From NCBI GenBank assembly GCA_963761525.1, contig CAVXHG010000004.1:1-64000 (forward strand): 64,000 bases of DNA, read 5' to 3'. Position 1 is the first letter of the stretch; every line of letters starts with the position of its first letter. The notes below the pieces were generated by a model. That model was given only the letters and a program-made list of their open reading frames with translations. It searched no databases and was not told the origin of the DNA. Source of the DNA: BOG-931 sp963761525 (GTDB taxonomy: Bacteria > Pseudomonadota > Alphaproteobacteria > Rhizobiales > Xanthobacteraceae). Both the position numbers and the translations under genes were made by a program. Of the stretch, positions 52,646 through 61,192 are shown piece after piece.

Positions 52646-53509
52646 TCAGACATTGTCGGCGGCACTTTCTCGCGAATAGCCGAAGCGATCGAAATCGCGC
52701 CTGTAAGCCTGATAGACACAATCGGCAATATCGCGCGAATAGTAGCTCTGCCACGGCCGATGCTGCGAGGGATTACAAGCGACGTAGCTCAATTGCCGTG
52801 TGCGACCGTCGGCGCCGACATGATCCAGCACATGCGCGAAATCGGCATGGAAGGTCTCCACTTTGCCGACCAGATCCAGCTTGATTCCCGGCATATTGAG
52901 GATGTCGTCCTGCAGATGCCAGTGCGCGTCGATACGATCGTTGGCGGTCCCCGCGGCATAACGCACGAATTGCGCAAACGACAACGTGAATTCGGAGCCG
53001 GCAGGCAATGAAGCATCAATCGAACACCGGCCAGCCAGATACTGATCGACGAAGAAATCCTCGCCCGGCACCAGCGGCTTGTTCTGAAACTTGTCCGCCC
53101 ACGCCGACACCAGCCGGGCGTAAGGATTACGCACGAATGCAAATCGCAGCGTTTGCGAGCTCGTTGCCAAACGGTAGAAACGCGCGACCCCGACGCGAGC
53201 CGGCGAAGTGAGGCCGGAGAATCTTCGTTTGTGAAGTTCGTCGAAGGAGCCTGGTCTCCGGCTTGTCAGTCCACTCAGCGTCATCTTGATCGTCGTTGAC
53301 GCGCATTTCGGCACGCACACGTAGATCAGATGGTGCGCAGGCAGCACGTCGATATGGGAGTTCGGCGCGAAACCTTCGCCGATCAATTCACTATAGAAAG
53401 CCGCCGCTGACCGGTCGAACCAGCGGTCGCGGCAATTCCTGACGCCTGAGAACGCGCCCGAAAAATAATATCCGCAATGCGAAGAGAGCGTAAAAAGTGA
53501 ATTGGGCAA
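52646..53509 (-). CDS. Sulfotransferase family protein
   Basis: A 287-residue protein of the sulfotransfer_2 type. The PAPS 5'-phosphosulfate loop is IYVCVPKCASTTIKM (residues about 66-80), and the 3'-phosphate loop is RFAFVRNPYARLVSAW. Such bacterial enzymes sulfate glycans or lipids, which would fit the nearby polysaccharide genes, though it is separated from them by the ligase. It converges with the acyl-CoA ligase (12 bases between stops). The start is a TTG at 53509; an internal start would remove the first about 30 residues without touching the PAPS site. Confidence 0.82.
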   Translation of the reverse strand: MPNSLFTLSSHCGYYFSGAFSGVRNCRDRWFDRSAAAFYSELIGEGFAPNSHIDVLPAHHLIYVCVPKCASTTIKMTLSGLTSRRPGSFDELHKRRFSGLTSPARVGVARFYRLATSSQTLRFAFVRNPYARLVSAWADKFQNKPLVPGEDFFVDQYLAGRCSIDASLPAGSEFTLSFAQFVRYAAGTANDRIDAHWHLQDDILNMPGIKLDLVGKVETFHADFAHVLDHVGADGRTRQLSYVACNPSQHRPWQSYYSRDIADCVYQAYRRDFDRFGYSRESAADNV

Positions 53510-53514
53510 TTACA

Positions 53515-53635
53515 ACTCGTTCAAAATCGAGCCGCCCCAAATTTTTATTACCCGATGGTCCGCGGCTTTTCTACTTCGCCGCGCAATCATGGATTCGAAT
53601 TAATAATCTATCCGGGAAGTAAATTTTGAACGAGT
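53515..53635. repeat. 13-bp perfect inverted repeat flanking 95 bp
   Basis: ACTCGTTCAAAAT at 53515-53527 and ATTTTGAACGAGT at 53623-53635 are exact complements bracketing an AT-rich 95-base stretch with no reading frame. It could be a tiny non-autonomous mobile element or the closing stem of an RNA. No target duplication is clear. Confidence 0.5.
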
Positions 53636-53660
53636 GAAAAGCAGCGCAGACAATGGCTTT

Positions 53661-53684
53661 CCGCACCCGATTACTCGGGTGCGG
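53661..53684. terminator. Perfect 10-bp hairpin near the DUF465 gene end
   Basis: CCGCACCCGA, TTAC, TCGGGTGCGG. It lies 27 bases past the stop of the minus-strand DUF465 gene. It lacks a long T-run, so terminator function is tentative. Confidence 0.45.
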
Positions 53685-53710
53685 TCAAAATCGTTGCTTG
53701 GTAAACCTGG

Positions 53711-53890
53711 CTAGTGGACGAACACTTCTTGCTTTAAACGCGTTATCTCGTCCTTGAGCAGCAATTTTCGGCGCTTCAATTCTGCAATTTCAAGGTCATC
53801 TGCAGATGGGTGGTTAAGTACCTCGCTGATTTCATCCTTCAGCGCTTCGTGACGTTTCTCAAGCTCCGCAAGATGCGATTCAATCGCCAT
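53711..53890 (-). CDS. DUF465 (YdcH) family small coiled-coil protein
   Basis: A 59-residue protein starting MAIESHLAELEKRHEALKDE, then LEIAELKRRKLLLKDEITRL. The two heptad helices joined by 'HPSADD' and the 'LKxxKLxLKDEIxRL' end are the YdcH/DUF465 pattern. GGAGAG precedes the ATG. A second DUF465 gene starts 229 bases away in the opposite direction. Family function is unknown. Confidence 0.85.
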   Translation of the reverse strand: MAIESHLAELEKRHEALKDEISEVLNHPSADDLEIAELKRRKLLLKDEITRLKQEVFVH

Positions 53891-54118
53891 GTGGCATCTC
53901 TCCTTGCGTTATTAGACGGCTGTCTGACCCCTTCACGACCAAAACGATAACAACGATACTCCTTTCTGGGTCCATCGAAAATCCCCCACTGTAAATTGCG
54001 CCCTGCGGGTCGGACGGACTTGTCGGCCATCGGGCAAAACGCGATACTGCTGAACTACTTATGCGGCATTCGGCCAGGCACGATCACGCGCCCCACCCCC
54101 GGCGCAACCAGGGCGGCA

Positions 54119-54325
54119 ATGACAACAGAGGAAGAACGCGAGTTGCGGGAGCAGCTTGCGCGCCTGCAGCAGGAGCATCGCGACCTCGACGCCGCGATTG
54201 CGGCGCTGCAGGAATCGCCGGGCTCCGACATTATCCAGGTGCAGCGGCTGAAAAAGCGCAAACTCCACTTGCGCGACCGCATCACCTTTATCGCAGACCA
54301 GCTTACCCCCGATATTATCGCGTAA
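54119..54325 (+). CDS. DUF465 (YdcH) family small coiled-coil protein
   Basis: A 68-residue protein reading ELREQLARLQQEHRDLDAAI, then DIIQVQRLKKRKLHLRDRIT, a classic DUF465 two-helix hairpin with the 'RLKKRKLxLRDRI' signature. The ATG at 54119 was chosen because the sequence upstream in frame (Pro/Arg rich) does not fit the family. Its 3' end overlaps the convergent diguanylate cyclase gene by 11 bases. Divergent from the other DUF465 gene. Function unknown. Confidence 0.85.
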   Translation: MTTEEERELREQLARLQQEHRDLDAAIAALQESPGSDIIQVQRLKKRKLHLRDRITFIADQLTPDIIA

Positions 54326-55040
54326 CGGCGGATCGTTCGTCGCTCCTCGCGGCGGGAAGTCCCTTTCGCTCGCGTTTGCGGGCGTACATCGCGGCATCGG
54401 CACGTGCGAGCAATTCGGCCGGAGTGTCGAGCGCCCCAAGGAGTGCGAACTCCGCCGAAGCGCCGACCACGAGCGTCGAACTGCCCCAGCGTACCGGCGT
54501 CCCATAAACCGCCATCTCTAGCGCCCGCGCCTTGGCTTCGGCCGCCGAACCACTGACGTTCCACAACAGGACAACGAACTCGTCGCCACCGAAACGCGAC
54601 ACGATGTCGGAGGCGCGCACGTTTCGCGATAAAGCCCCTGCTACCGCCTTAAGCATCGCATCGCCCGCGCCATGGCCGTGACGATCGTTCACCGGCTTGA
54701 ATCCGTCGAGATCGACATAGATTAACGCAGCGCCGGTGCCGTAGCGTTTGACATAAGCCAGCGAGCGTTTGAGCTCACGCTCGAAGCCGCGGCGATTGAG
54801 GGTGTCGGTCAGAGGATCGATGTCGACTCGCGATTCAAGATCCTGAATGCGGGCGCGAGAATCCTTGAGCTGCGCCGCGAGCGCGTCGACCTCCGCAGCA
54901 AGCCGCATGACGATGGAGCGCGATAGCGGCTGCTTGCGTTTTTGCGGTTCGCTCTTTTTGTCCGGCGTGGCGCGGATCGCTTTTAGCTGCGGCGGGCGCG
55001 AGATTTTTGCGCGTTCGGTTTTTGCCGCTTTACGTTTCAT
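54315..55040 (-). CDS. GGDEF-domain diguanylate cyclase
   Basis: A 241-residue protein with a basic N-terminus (MKRKAAKTERAKISRPP...), a coiled coil (LAAEVDALAAQLKDSRARIQDLE) and one GGDEF domain. DPLTDTLNRRGFE opens it and SRFGGDEFVVLLW is the active site. The product-inhibition I-site RxxD (RASD) lies five residues before GGDEF. It makes c-di-GMP from GTP and is soluble, with no sensor domain. An in-frame start further upstream (55088) is possible, but the ATG at 55040 gives the more natural N-terminus. Confidence 0.92.
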   Translation of the reverse strand: MKRKAAKTERAKISRPPQLKAIRATPDKKSEPQKRKQPLSRSIVMRLAAEVDALAAQLKDSRARIQDLESRVDIDPLTDTLNRRGFERELKRSLAYVKRYGTGAALIYVDLDGFKPVNDRHGHGAGDAMLKAVAGALSRNVRASDIVSRFGGDEFVVLLWNVSGSAAEAKARALEMAVYGTPVRWGSSTLVVGASAEFALLGALDTPAELLARADAAMYARKRERKGLPAARSDERSAVTR

Positions 55041-55187
55041 GCCGTGACTGTCCCGCCGCGCGAATCGAGGAGAGACAATACTCCGCACCGCTCGACGAAG
55101 AGAGGCTGGCTAAAAACTGCTGGGATCTCGCGTGTTCTACGCGTTAAATAGCCTGCGGCGGATTGTCGCAATCAGCCATATCAGGCG

Positions 55188-55847
55188 CTATTCAGCCATA
55201 AGAAAGGCCACAGGCGGCGTACTCGCATCATCGAACACAGCAGCGGTAAGTGGACCGCCGAACACCGCAGCGGTGTCGATATTGAGCCGGTTGCCGTGGA
55301 GATCCGGCGCGCCCGTCATAAGTGGCGTGTGGCCGTGAACGATCAGGCGGCCATAGTCACGGTTATCGGACAGAAACGGCTCTCTGATCCAGAGCAGATG
55401 CTGCTCGTCCTGGACGTCGAGCGGCGCCTCCGGATCAACGCCTGCGTGAACAAAAAACCGCCGGCCATCGTCGTAGCTGAGGCGCAGATGGCGGAGCCAC
55501 TCAACATGTGCCCCCGGCAACTCGCTCGGCCGCACATTGCCATAGCTCTCAAGGGTCGCAGCACCGCCTTGGGAAAACCAAAGTCGCAGCGGGGTCGTGC
55601 CATCGAAGGCGTCCAGCATCATCGCCTCGTGATTTCCTTTAAGCGCAACGCAACAGTCGCCAAGGCGGGATTGCAAATCGAGCAGGTATGCGATGACGCC
55701 AGCCGATTGCGGACCACGATCGATATAGTCGCCGAGGAAGACATATTTGCACGGTCGGTCGGCAGCGTCCTGTTTGCAGCGCAACATGAGCCGCTCAAGC
55801 TTGTCGAGCGAACCGTGAATGTCGCCAATTGCATAAGTCAGAGGCAT
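55188..55847 (-). CDS. Serine/threonine-type metallophosphatase (PrpA/ApaH-like)
   Basis: A 219-residue calcineurin-like phosphoesterase. Metal-binding motifs are complete: GDIHG at residues 8-12, GDYIDRG near 39-45, GNHE near 71-74, and VHGHTP and HAGVDPE later. Such bacterial PPP enzymes dephosphorylate proteins or hydrolyse Ap4A. The very short N-terminus (MPLTYAIGDIHG) matches the family start. No linked kinase is seen. Confidence 0.9.
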   Translation of the reverse strand: MPLTYAIGDIHGSLDKLERLMLRCKQDAADRPCKYVFLGDYIDRGPQSAGVIAYLLDLQSRLGDCCVALKGNHEAMMLDAFDGTTPLRLWFSQGGAATLESYGNVRPSELPGAHVEWLRHLRLSYDDGRRFFVHAGVDPEAPLDVQDEQHLLWIREPFLSDNRDYGRLIVHGHTPLMTGAPDLHGNRLNIDTAAVFGGPLTAAVFDDASTPPVAFLMAE

Positions 55848-55995
55848 AACCGCAGTCCAAATTCGTCCCGGTCGCCAATGATGGCCATAATCAGGCGCAA
55901 CCGTTCAGTCCACGTTCACGAGAAAATGGGAACTTAAGGCCGCAGGGGCGGTTTGGCCTTCGCAGAGGAACCGATCCAGGTCGAGGTAAAATGTC

Positions 55996-56313
55996 ATGAA
56001 AAAGTTTCTTACAGCGCTTGTCGCGGCAACCAGCATCTGCGCTGCGGCGCTAGCAATGTCGAGCCCGGCCGCCGCCTTTCACGGTGGTGGTGGTTGGCAC
56101 GGTGGCGGTTGGCACGGCGGCTATTGGGGCCCGGGAGCCGGCTTTGTCGCAGGCGCCGTTATCGGCGGGGCGCTTGCGGCACCGTACTACTATGGTGGCT
56201 ACCCCTACGGCTACGGCGGCTACTATCCGTATGGCGGCGGCTATCCCTACGGCCCGGGATGCGTATTGCGGCGGGTTTGGAATGGCTACGCTTGGGTTCG
56301 CGCCTGCGTCTAA
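55996..56313 (+). CDS. Gly/Tyr-rich small secreted protein
   Basis: A 105-residue protein with signal peptide MKKFLTALVAATSICAAALAMSSPAAA. The mature part starts FHGGGGWHGGGWHGGYWGPG, followed by a hydrophobic Gly/Ala segment (AGAVIGGALAAP), then Tyr/Gly/Pro repeats (YGGYPYGYGGYYPYGG) and CVLRRVWNGYAWVRACV with two Cys. This is the abundant rhizobial 'hypothetical' envelope-protein design. Histidines in GWHGG could bind metals. A related protein follows at 56558. Confidence 0.72.
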   Translation: MKKFLTALVAATSICAAALAMSSPAAAFHGGGGWHGGGWHGGYWGPGAGFVAGAVIGGALAAPYYYGGYPYGYGGYYPYGGGYPYGPGCVLRRVWNGYAWVRACV

Positions 56314-56557
56314 CGGCGCAGCGTAATCCATTACCAATCACACCGGCGGTGATCTCGATCACAGCACCGTTGGTGTGAATTGCCTATGCTGGGGTGACAT
56401 GAGCAAAGGCGCGCGGCTGGCCACCCAACTTCCGCCAAAGATTGCCCGCTTTATAAGGGTTAGGCGAACAGACGTGCCGTGAAATTCGGGAGTGGCACGG
56501 GGACTCCCGCGGACCAGGTTTAAGATCGGCACCCGTCCGATCGCTTGAGGAGAAGAC

Positions 56558-56902
56558 ATGCATAAGTCGCTCTTAGGGCTTGCTGCCGCAGCGAGCATCG
56601 GGTTGGCCTCGTTGGCCGCACCGAGCAATGCGAATGCGGGTTGTTATGGCTGCGCCGTCGGCGCAGGCGTGCTCGGCGGCGTTGCCGCCGGCGCGATCAT
56701 TGGCAGCGCGATCGCCAATAATCCGCCGCCACCCCCGGCTTACTATCCGCCGCCGCCGCCCCCTCCGGGTTACTACGGTGGTGGTCCCGCCGCCTACGCT
56801 CCTGGTTATGCGCAGCTCGGACCGGGCTGCTACTGGGGCCACCGCCGGGTCTGGGTCGAAGGTTACGGCTATCAGGTCCGCAACGTTCCGATCTGCCCCT
56901 AA
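56558..56902 (+). CDS. Pro/Tyr/Gly-rich small secreted protein
   Basis: A 114-residue protein preceded by TTGAGGAG. The signal peptide is MHKSLLGLAAAASIGLASLAAPSNANA. A short hydrophobic segment (VGAGVLGGVAAGAIIGSAIA) is followed by polyproline runs (PPPPPAYYPPPPPPP) and a C-terminal CYWGHRRVWVEGYGYQVRNVPIC with two cysteines, parallel to the end of the 55996 protein. Likely a paralogue. The 244 bases between the two hold no other gene. A strong terminator follows. Confidence 0.72.
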   Translation: MHKSLLGLAAAASIGLASLAAPSNANAGCYGCAVGAGVLGGVAAGAIIGSAIANNPPPPPAYYPPPPPPPGYYGGGPAAYAPGYAQLGPGCYWGHRRVWVEGYGYQVRNVPICP

Positions 56903-56939
56903 GCGGGCCTGATCGACAAACCGTAAGCGGAATTTTTAT

Positions 56940-56976
56940 CCGGCCGGCTGTAACAAGCCGGCCGGTTGTTTTTTGT
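56940..56976 (+). terminator. Rho-independent terminator
   Basis: A ten-base perfect stem CCGGCCGGCT/AGCCGGCCGG with a six-base loop, then TTGTTTTTTG, 38 bases after the Pro/Tyr-rich protein gene. Confidence 0.88.
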
Positions 56977-57016
56977 GGTTCTGGCATAGTCTGCCTCTCA
57001 GGGGCGAAACCGGCTG

Positions 57017-58027
57017 ATGCGACTGCGCGACGCGACCATGCCGTTTGAGACGATGAAAGATTCCATTGTCCGCTTCCTTTCAAGCTATCAGCAGGAAGGA
57101 TGGGGCGAGGCCGTCCATCGCGGCATTGAAAATGCACGCTACTTCATCCGCATCGCTGTCATTCTTGTCGACGATTTCTCGCTGCGAGTCTGGCCAAGGC
57201 GCTATCGGCCGCGCTGGCTGGCGCGCGCGATGATGGCGATCGCCGGCGCCGCGCTCTGTCTCTATCTCGGCTTGGCCGTAGTGCTTTACTTCACCCAGCG
57301 TTCGCTGATGTATTTCCCCGACACGGCGCATGTGACACCGGCGCAAGCCGGGCTAGCGCACGTCGATGAAGTGCCGCTGACCACCGCGGACGGCGCACAC
57401 ATCACCGTGTGGCACGCAGCGCCGGTCGAGGGCAAACCGGTCATTCTTTATTTCCACGGCAACGGCGGCGCCCTGCACTATCGTGTCGCGCGGTTTCAAA
57501 AATTGATCGAGGATGGCATCGGTCTCGTCGCGCTCGAATATCGCGGCTACGGCGGCAATAGCGGCAGCCCCAGCGAAGCCGGACTGATCGCAGACGCCGA
57601 AGCTGCCTACGCGTTCACCGCGGCGCGCTATTCGACATCGCAAATCGTGCTCTGGGGCGAGTCACTTGGCACCGGTGTCGCGGTGGCCCTGGCAGCCGAG
57701 AAACCGGTCGGCCGCGTCATCCTTGAAGCGCCGTTTACGTCGACAGCCGCCGTTGCCCAGAAGCAATACTGGTATATGCCGGTGGGGCTCCTGATGAAGG
57801 ATCAATTCCACTCTGACGAGCGCATCGGCAAGGTCACTGCTCCGCTATTGATCCTGCATGGTTTCAAGGATCACGTGGTGCCATTCGCCATGGGTGAGAA
57901 GATGTTCGAGCTTGCTCACCAGCCGAAGCACATCGTCAAATTTCTCGATGGCGGCCACGAAGATCTCGACAACAACGGCGCGCTGAACGCGGTGGCGCGC
58001 TTCCTGGCCGGCGATCTGGATAAGTAG
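57017..58027 (+). CDS. Membrane-anchored alpha/beta hydrolase (Bem46/ABHD13-like)
   Basis: A 336-residue serine hydrolase. A membrane helix near residues 70-92 (MMAIAGAALCLYLGLAVVLYF) is followed by the hydrolase core. YFHGNGGAL forms the oxyanion loop, the nucleophile is in WGESLGTG, the acid in LHGFKDHVVPF and the His in GGHEDLDN. The FTQRSLMYFPD after the helix is the typical start of the Bem46-like family. The soluble N-terminal about 60 residues are extra; a start at Met8 or Met13 is possible. Substrate unknown. Confidence 0.87.
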   Translation: MRLRDATMPFETMKDSIVRFLSSYQQEGWGEAVHRGIENARYFIRIAVILVDDFSLRVWPRRYRPRWLARAMMAIAGAALCLYLGLAVVLYFTQRSLMYFPDTAHVTPAQAGLAHVDEVPLTTADGAHITVWHAAPVEGKPVILYFHGNGGALHYRVARFQKLIEDGIGLVALEYRGYGGNSGSPSEAGLIADAEAAYAFTAARYSTSQIVLWGESLGTGVAVALAAEKPVGRVILEAPFTSTAAVAQKQYWYMPVGLLMKDQFHSDERIGKVTAPLLILHGFKDHVVPFAMGEKMFELAHQPKHIVKFLDGGHEDLDNNGALNAVARFLAGDLDK

Positions 58028-58039
58028 CTTGGATAACCA

Positions 58040-58088
58040 GAGCATGATCCGGAAAAGTGGACACCGGTTTTCCGAAAAGATCATGCTC
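58040..58088. repeat. 49-bp dispersed palindrome (GAGCATGATC...GATCATGCTC)
   Basis: Ends GAGCATGATC and GATCATGCTC are exact complements, with inner CCGGAAAAGTGG and CCGGTTTTCCG arms. This element is frequent between genes in Bradyrhizobium-like genomes and sits here between the hydrolase and the convergent TPR gene. Confidence 0.85.
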
Positions 58089-58111
58089 CATCAAAACTCT
58101 AGCCTGGAAAA

Positions 58112-58975
58112 TCAGAACGTCTGGTACGAATGGCCAACTTGGCCGCCGACCCGGGCAAATCCGGTTTTCGCAGGCTCGTATTTTGCATTGATGTTGAGAG
58201 CCTTGGCATAGGAGCCCGCAGCCTTGTCCTTGTCGCCAAGCCGTTCATAGGCGAGGCCGCGCGCCGTCCACGCTTTGAGGTTTTGCGAATCAGCCTGCAC
58301 CGCCAGATCGAGATCGTCCGCCGCCGCCTTGTTGTTGCTGACGGCCAGATAGCTTAAGCCGCGCGCGACAAAGATCGCGGTTTTCTGCGTGGTGAGACCA
58401 AGCGCGGTCGAAAAATCGTCGATCGCGAGTTGGTTCTGATGCTGGCTCTGATAAAGCATGCCGCGGCTGTAATAGGCTTCAGCGTTGTCCGGCTTAAGCG
58501 CGACCGCTTTGTTGAAATCGGCGAGAGCCTGCTCGTGGCGGCCCTGCTGGCTATAGACCGAACCGCGGCCGACATAGGCCGGTGCATAATTCGGATCGAT
58601 TGACAGCGCCTTGTTGAAATCGGCCAGCGCGAGATCGAGTTGATTGCTCTGGCGGTACACCAGACCGCGGTTTGCGTAAGCCTGCGCATAATTCGGATCG
58701 AGGCTGATCGCCTTGGTGAAATCGGCAAGGGCCTGATCGGTCTGGCCCGCTTCGCCATAGACCGAACCGCGCATGTTGTAAGCCTGCGGATCGTTCGGAT
58801 GCTGTTGGATGACCTCGCTCAGCGACCCGAGATTGGGCTGCGCATTCGTGAGCGCCGGATCTTCCTTATCTGATGAAAGCCCGCCCCCGATCGTGCCGCA
58901 ACCGGCGACGGCCAGCGCCGCCAGCAATACAAAAGCGGCCTTGGATCCAGACTGGGCGGAGGCTCGACCTGTCAT
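58112..58975 (-). CDS. TPR-repeat lipoprotein (NlpI-like)
   Basis: A 287-residue protein. The lipobox LAVAGC near residue 26 marks an outer-membrane lipoprotein. It is followed by about seven tetratricopeptide units of the form 'AYxxRGxxYxxxGQxDxALADFxKAIxLDPNYA' (from QAYNMRGSVYGEAG to AWTARGLAYERLGDKDKA). TPRs act as protein-docking scaffolds; NlpI relatives coordinate peptidoglycan enzymes. The ATG at 58975 gives the natural lipoprotein leader; the GTG/ATG upstream adds nine unlikely residues. No operon partners. Confidence 0.85.
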   Translation of the reverse strand: MTGRASAQSGSKAAFVLLAALAVAGCGTIGGGLSSDKEDPALTNAQPNLGSLSEVIQQHPNDPQAYNMRGSVYGEAGQTDQALADFTKAISLDPNYAQAYANRGLVYRQSNQLDLALADFNKALSIDPNYAPAYVGRGSVYSQQGRHEQALADFNKAVALKPDNAEAYYSRGMLYQSQHQNQLAIDDFSTALGLTTQKTAIFVARGLSYLAVSNNKAAADDLDLAVQADSQNLKAWTARGLAYERLGDKDKAAGSYAKALNINAKYEPAKTGFARVGGQVGHSYQTF

Positions 58976-59099
58976 ACGGTGCCTCGTGACGCCTTGGCAC
59001 AATTTCGCGGTTCTTCCGGACGATAACGCGCAGTCCTTAAAAACAACAGCGCGGGCAGAGCGGCCCGCGCGGTCGAATAACCGGAACCAACACAGCTAT

Positions 59100-59381
59100 T
59101 TAGCCGAAGCGGGGTGTCCGTGGCGCACCTGTCCTGGCAGCTCCCGGCCCGCCCACGGTGGGCTTCGGCTTCGCCGGCAACAAGCCCTCGCGCTGCAATC
59201 GCTTGCGCGCAAGTTTGCGGGCGCGGCGGATCGCTTCCGCCTTTTCCCGTGCCTTCTTTTCGGATGGTTTTTCGTAATGACCGCGGAGTTTCATCTCGCG
59301 GAAAATGCCCTCGCGCTGCATCTTTTTCTTCAGCGCCTTGAGAGCCTGATCGACATTATTGTCACGGACGAGAACCTGCAC
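59100..59381 (-). CDS. rpsU: 30S ribosomal protein S21
   Basis: A 93-residue protein starting MQVLVRDNNVDQALKALKKKMQREGIFREMKLR, the universal S21 pattern. The YEKPSEKKAREKAEAIRRARKLARKR helix binds the 16S rRNA 3' region near the anti-Shine-Dalgarno. A Pro/Gly-rich tail (AKPKPTVGGPGAARTGAPRTPRFG) is longer than in E. coli, as usual in rhizobia. Single-gene unit. Confidence 0.95.
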   Translation of the reverse strand: MQVLVRDNNVDQALKALKKKMQREGIFREMKLRGHYEKPSEKKAREKAEAIRRARKLARKRLQREGLLPAKPKPTVGGPGAARTGAPRTPRFG

Positions 59382-59478
59382 GCGTGCTCCTTTAGTTAGG
59401 TTCGCTTGGGTGGCATAGCGGGCTGGCTAAAGCCTGCGCCGCATCGCCGCGCCATGTAGCAGAACAGCCCCTAAAAAG

Positions 59479-60561
59479 CTAGTCCGGGAACACCCTTGTG
59501 ACATGGCCCATTTTGCGGCCCGGGCGAACCGCCGCCTTGCCATAGATGTGCACCGCAACACCGGGAATCGCGAGCCAGGACCGATAATCCTCGATCTCGC
59601 TGCCAATCAGATTAGTCATTTCCACCCGGCCGTGCCGGATGGGCTTGGCCAGCGGCCAGCCGGCGACCGCCCTGATGTGCTGCTCGAACTGCGAAACCGT
59701 GGCGCCGTCGAGAGTCCAGTGTCCGGAATTGTGCACCCTGGGCGCGATCTCATTGACCAGAAGTTCGCCGCCCGGCAGCACGAACATCTCGACCGCGAAC
59801 ACGCCGACATAATTGAATTTCTGCGCGATCGTTTCGGCGATCAGCCGTGCCTTGTCAGCCGCGCCTTGCGGCAGCGCCGCCGGTACCCGCGATATTTTCA
59901 GAATATGATCGCGGTGCTCGTTCTCGGTGACGTCGAAACATTCAACAGTGCCATCGTGGCCCCGCGCGGCAACGACGGAAACCTCCCGCTCGAACGGCAC
60001 GAAGGCTTCGAGGATGCTGGGCTGGCCGCCGACATCGCGCCACGCCGTAGCTGGATTCGTACCGTTCCTGATGGCGGCTTGGCCTTTGCCGTCGTAGCCC
60101 AGCCGCCGGGTTTTCAGAACGGCGGGACGGCCGACCTTGGCGAGTGCAGCCTCGAGCGCAGCGGAATTGCCGACATCTGCGAACGCGGCTGTCCCGATGC
60201 CGAGCGCATTAACGAAGGTTTTTTCGGCAAGCCGATCCTGTGTTGTCGCCAGGATATTTGGATCGGGTAACACCGGCACCCGCGCCGAAAGAAATGTCGC
60301 CGTCTCCGCTGGAATATTTTCGAACTCATAGGTGACGACATCGACATCGCTGGCAAAGCGATCGAGCGCCTGCGTGTCGGTATAGTCAGCGCTCGTCACG
60401 CGATGCACGACGTCGAAAGCCGGCAAATCCGGAGCTGGCGAAAAGATATGGCACTTGAAGCCGAGCCGGGCCGCGGCCAGCGCCAGCATACGGCCAAGCT
60501 GGCCGCCACCGAGGATTCCAATGGTCGCGCCGGGCTTCAGCACGGTGGCTGCGTCGCTCAC
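59479..60561 (-). CDS. purK: 5-(carboxyamino)imidazole ribonucleotide synthase (PurK)
   Basis: A 360-residue ATP-grasp enzyme that carboxylates AIR using ATP and bicarbonate. It has the N-terminal IGILGGGQLGRMLALAAARLGF, VLKTRRLGYDGKGQ (ATP site), EAFVPFEREVSV and NEIAPRVHNSGHWTLDG. The GTG at 60561 (VSDAATVLKPG) with AAGGA upstream follows the purE stop by 16 bases; a longer frame to 60609 would overlap purE. It is the second gene of a purE-purK operon in de novo purine synthesis. Confidence 0.94.
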   Translation of the reverse strand: MSDAATVLKPGATIGILGGGQLGRMLALAAARLGFKCHIFSPAPDLPAFDVVHRVTSADYTDTQALDRFASDVDVVTYEFENIPAETATFLSARVPVLPDPNILATTQDRLAEKTFVNALGIGTAAFADVGNSAALEAALAKVGRPAVLKTRRLGYDGKGQAAIRNGTNPATAWRDVGGQPSILEAFVPFEREVSVVAARGHDGTVECFDVTENEHRDHILKISRVPAALPQGAADKARLIAETIAQKFNYVGVFAVEMFVLPGGELLVNEIAPRVHNSGHWTLDGATVSQFEQHIRAVAGWPLAKPIRHGRVEMTNLIGSEIEDYRSWLAIPGVAVHIYGKAAVRPGRKMGHVTRVFPD

Positions 60562-60577
60562 GAGGGATCCTTTTCGC

Positions 60578-61081
60578 TCAGGAAAGATCTTTGGGCGCCT
60601 CGGCGACACCTTCAGTCTGCCGTTTGCGCCAATCTTCCAGCCGGCTGTCCAGCGCCGGATCGCTCAAGGCGAGAACGCTCGCGGCAAGTAGCGCCGCGTT
60701 CACCGCGCCGGCCCGGCCGATCGCGAGCGTGCCGACCGGCACGCCAGGCGGCATTTGCACGATGGAATAAAGCGAGTCCTGTCCCGACAATGCCTTGGAC
60801 TCTACCGGCACGCCGAACACCGGCAAGCTGGTGAGCGAGGCGGTCATGCCCGGAAGGTGCGCCGCGCCGCCGGCGCCGGCAATAATGACCTTGAAACCCG
60901 CAGCTTTCGCACCTTTGGCAAAAGCATAGAGACGCTCGGGGGTACGGTGGGCCGATACGATACGGGTGTCGTAAGGCACGCCGAGCGCATCGAGCGTATC
61001 GGCGGCGTGTTTCATGGTCTGCCAGTCCGACTGGCTCCCCATGATAATGGCTATGGATTTCGCTCCCAGCGGCGACACCAA
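60578..61081 (-). CDS. purE: 5-(carboxyamino)imidazole ribonucleotide mutase (PurE)
   Basis: A 167-residue class I PurE that moves the carboxyl group of N5-CAIR to C4. It has IAIIMGSQSDWQTMKHAADTL, VSAHRTPERLYAFA with the catalytic histidine, and AGAGGAAHLPGMTASLTSLPVFGVPVESKAL. Length and motifs are canonical. First gene of the purEK operon; divergent to the DUF1614 gene with about 110 bases between starts. Confidence 0.95.
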   Translation of the reverse strand: MVSPLGAKSIAIIMGSQSDWQTMKHAADTLDALGVPYDTRIVSAHRTPERLYAFAKGAKAAGFKVIIAGAGGAAHLPGMTASLTSLPVFGVPVESKALSGQDSLYSIVQMPPGVPVGTLAIGRAGAVNAALLAASVLALSDPALDSRLEDWRKRQTEGVAEAPKDLS

Positions 61082-61192
61082 AAATCCCCTGAACGAAGGA
61101 AGCGACTGGAGTATAGGCCTGCCCCTTGCAGGTGCAAGGCGGATAAGATCGCTTACCTAAGTGCTTGGTTAAGGATCGCGGAGCTTACGCCG

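Noticed and set aside
60755..61192. Long N-terminal extension of the DUF1614 protein
   Set aside because: This part is antisense to purE and rich in Arg/His; the family start is at the ATG at 61193.
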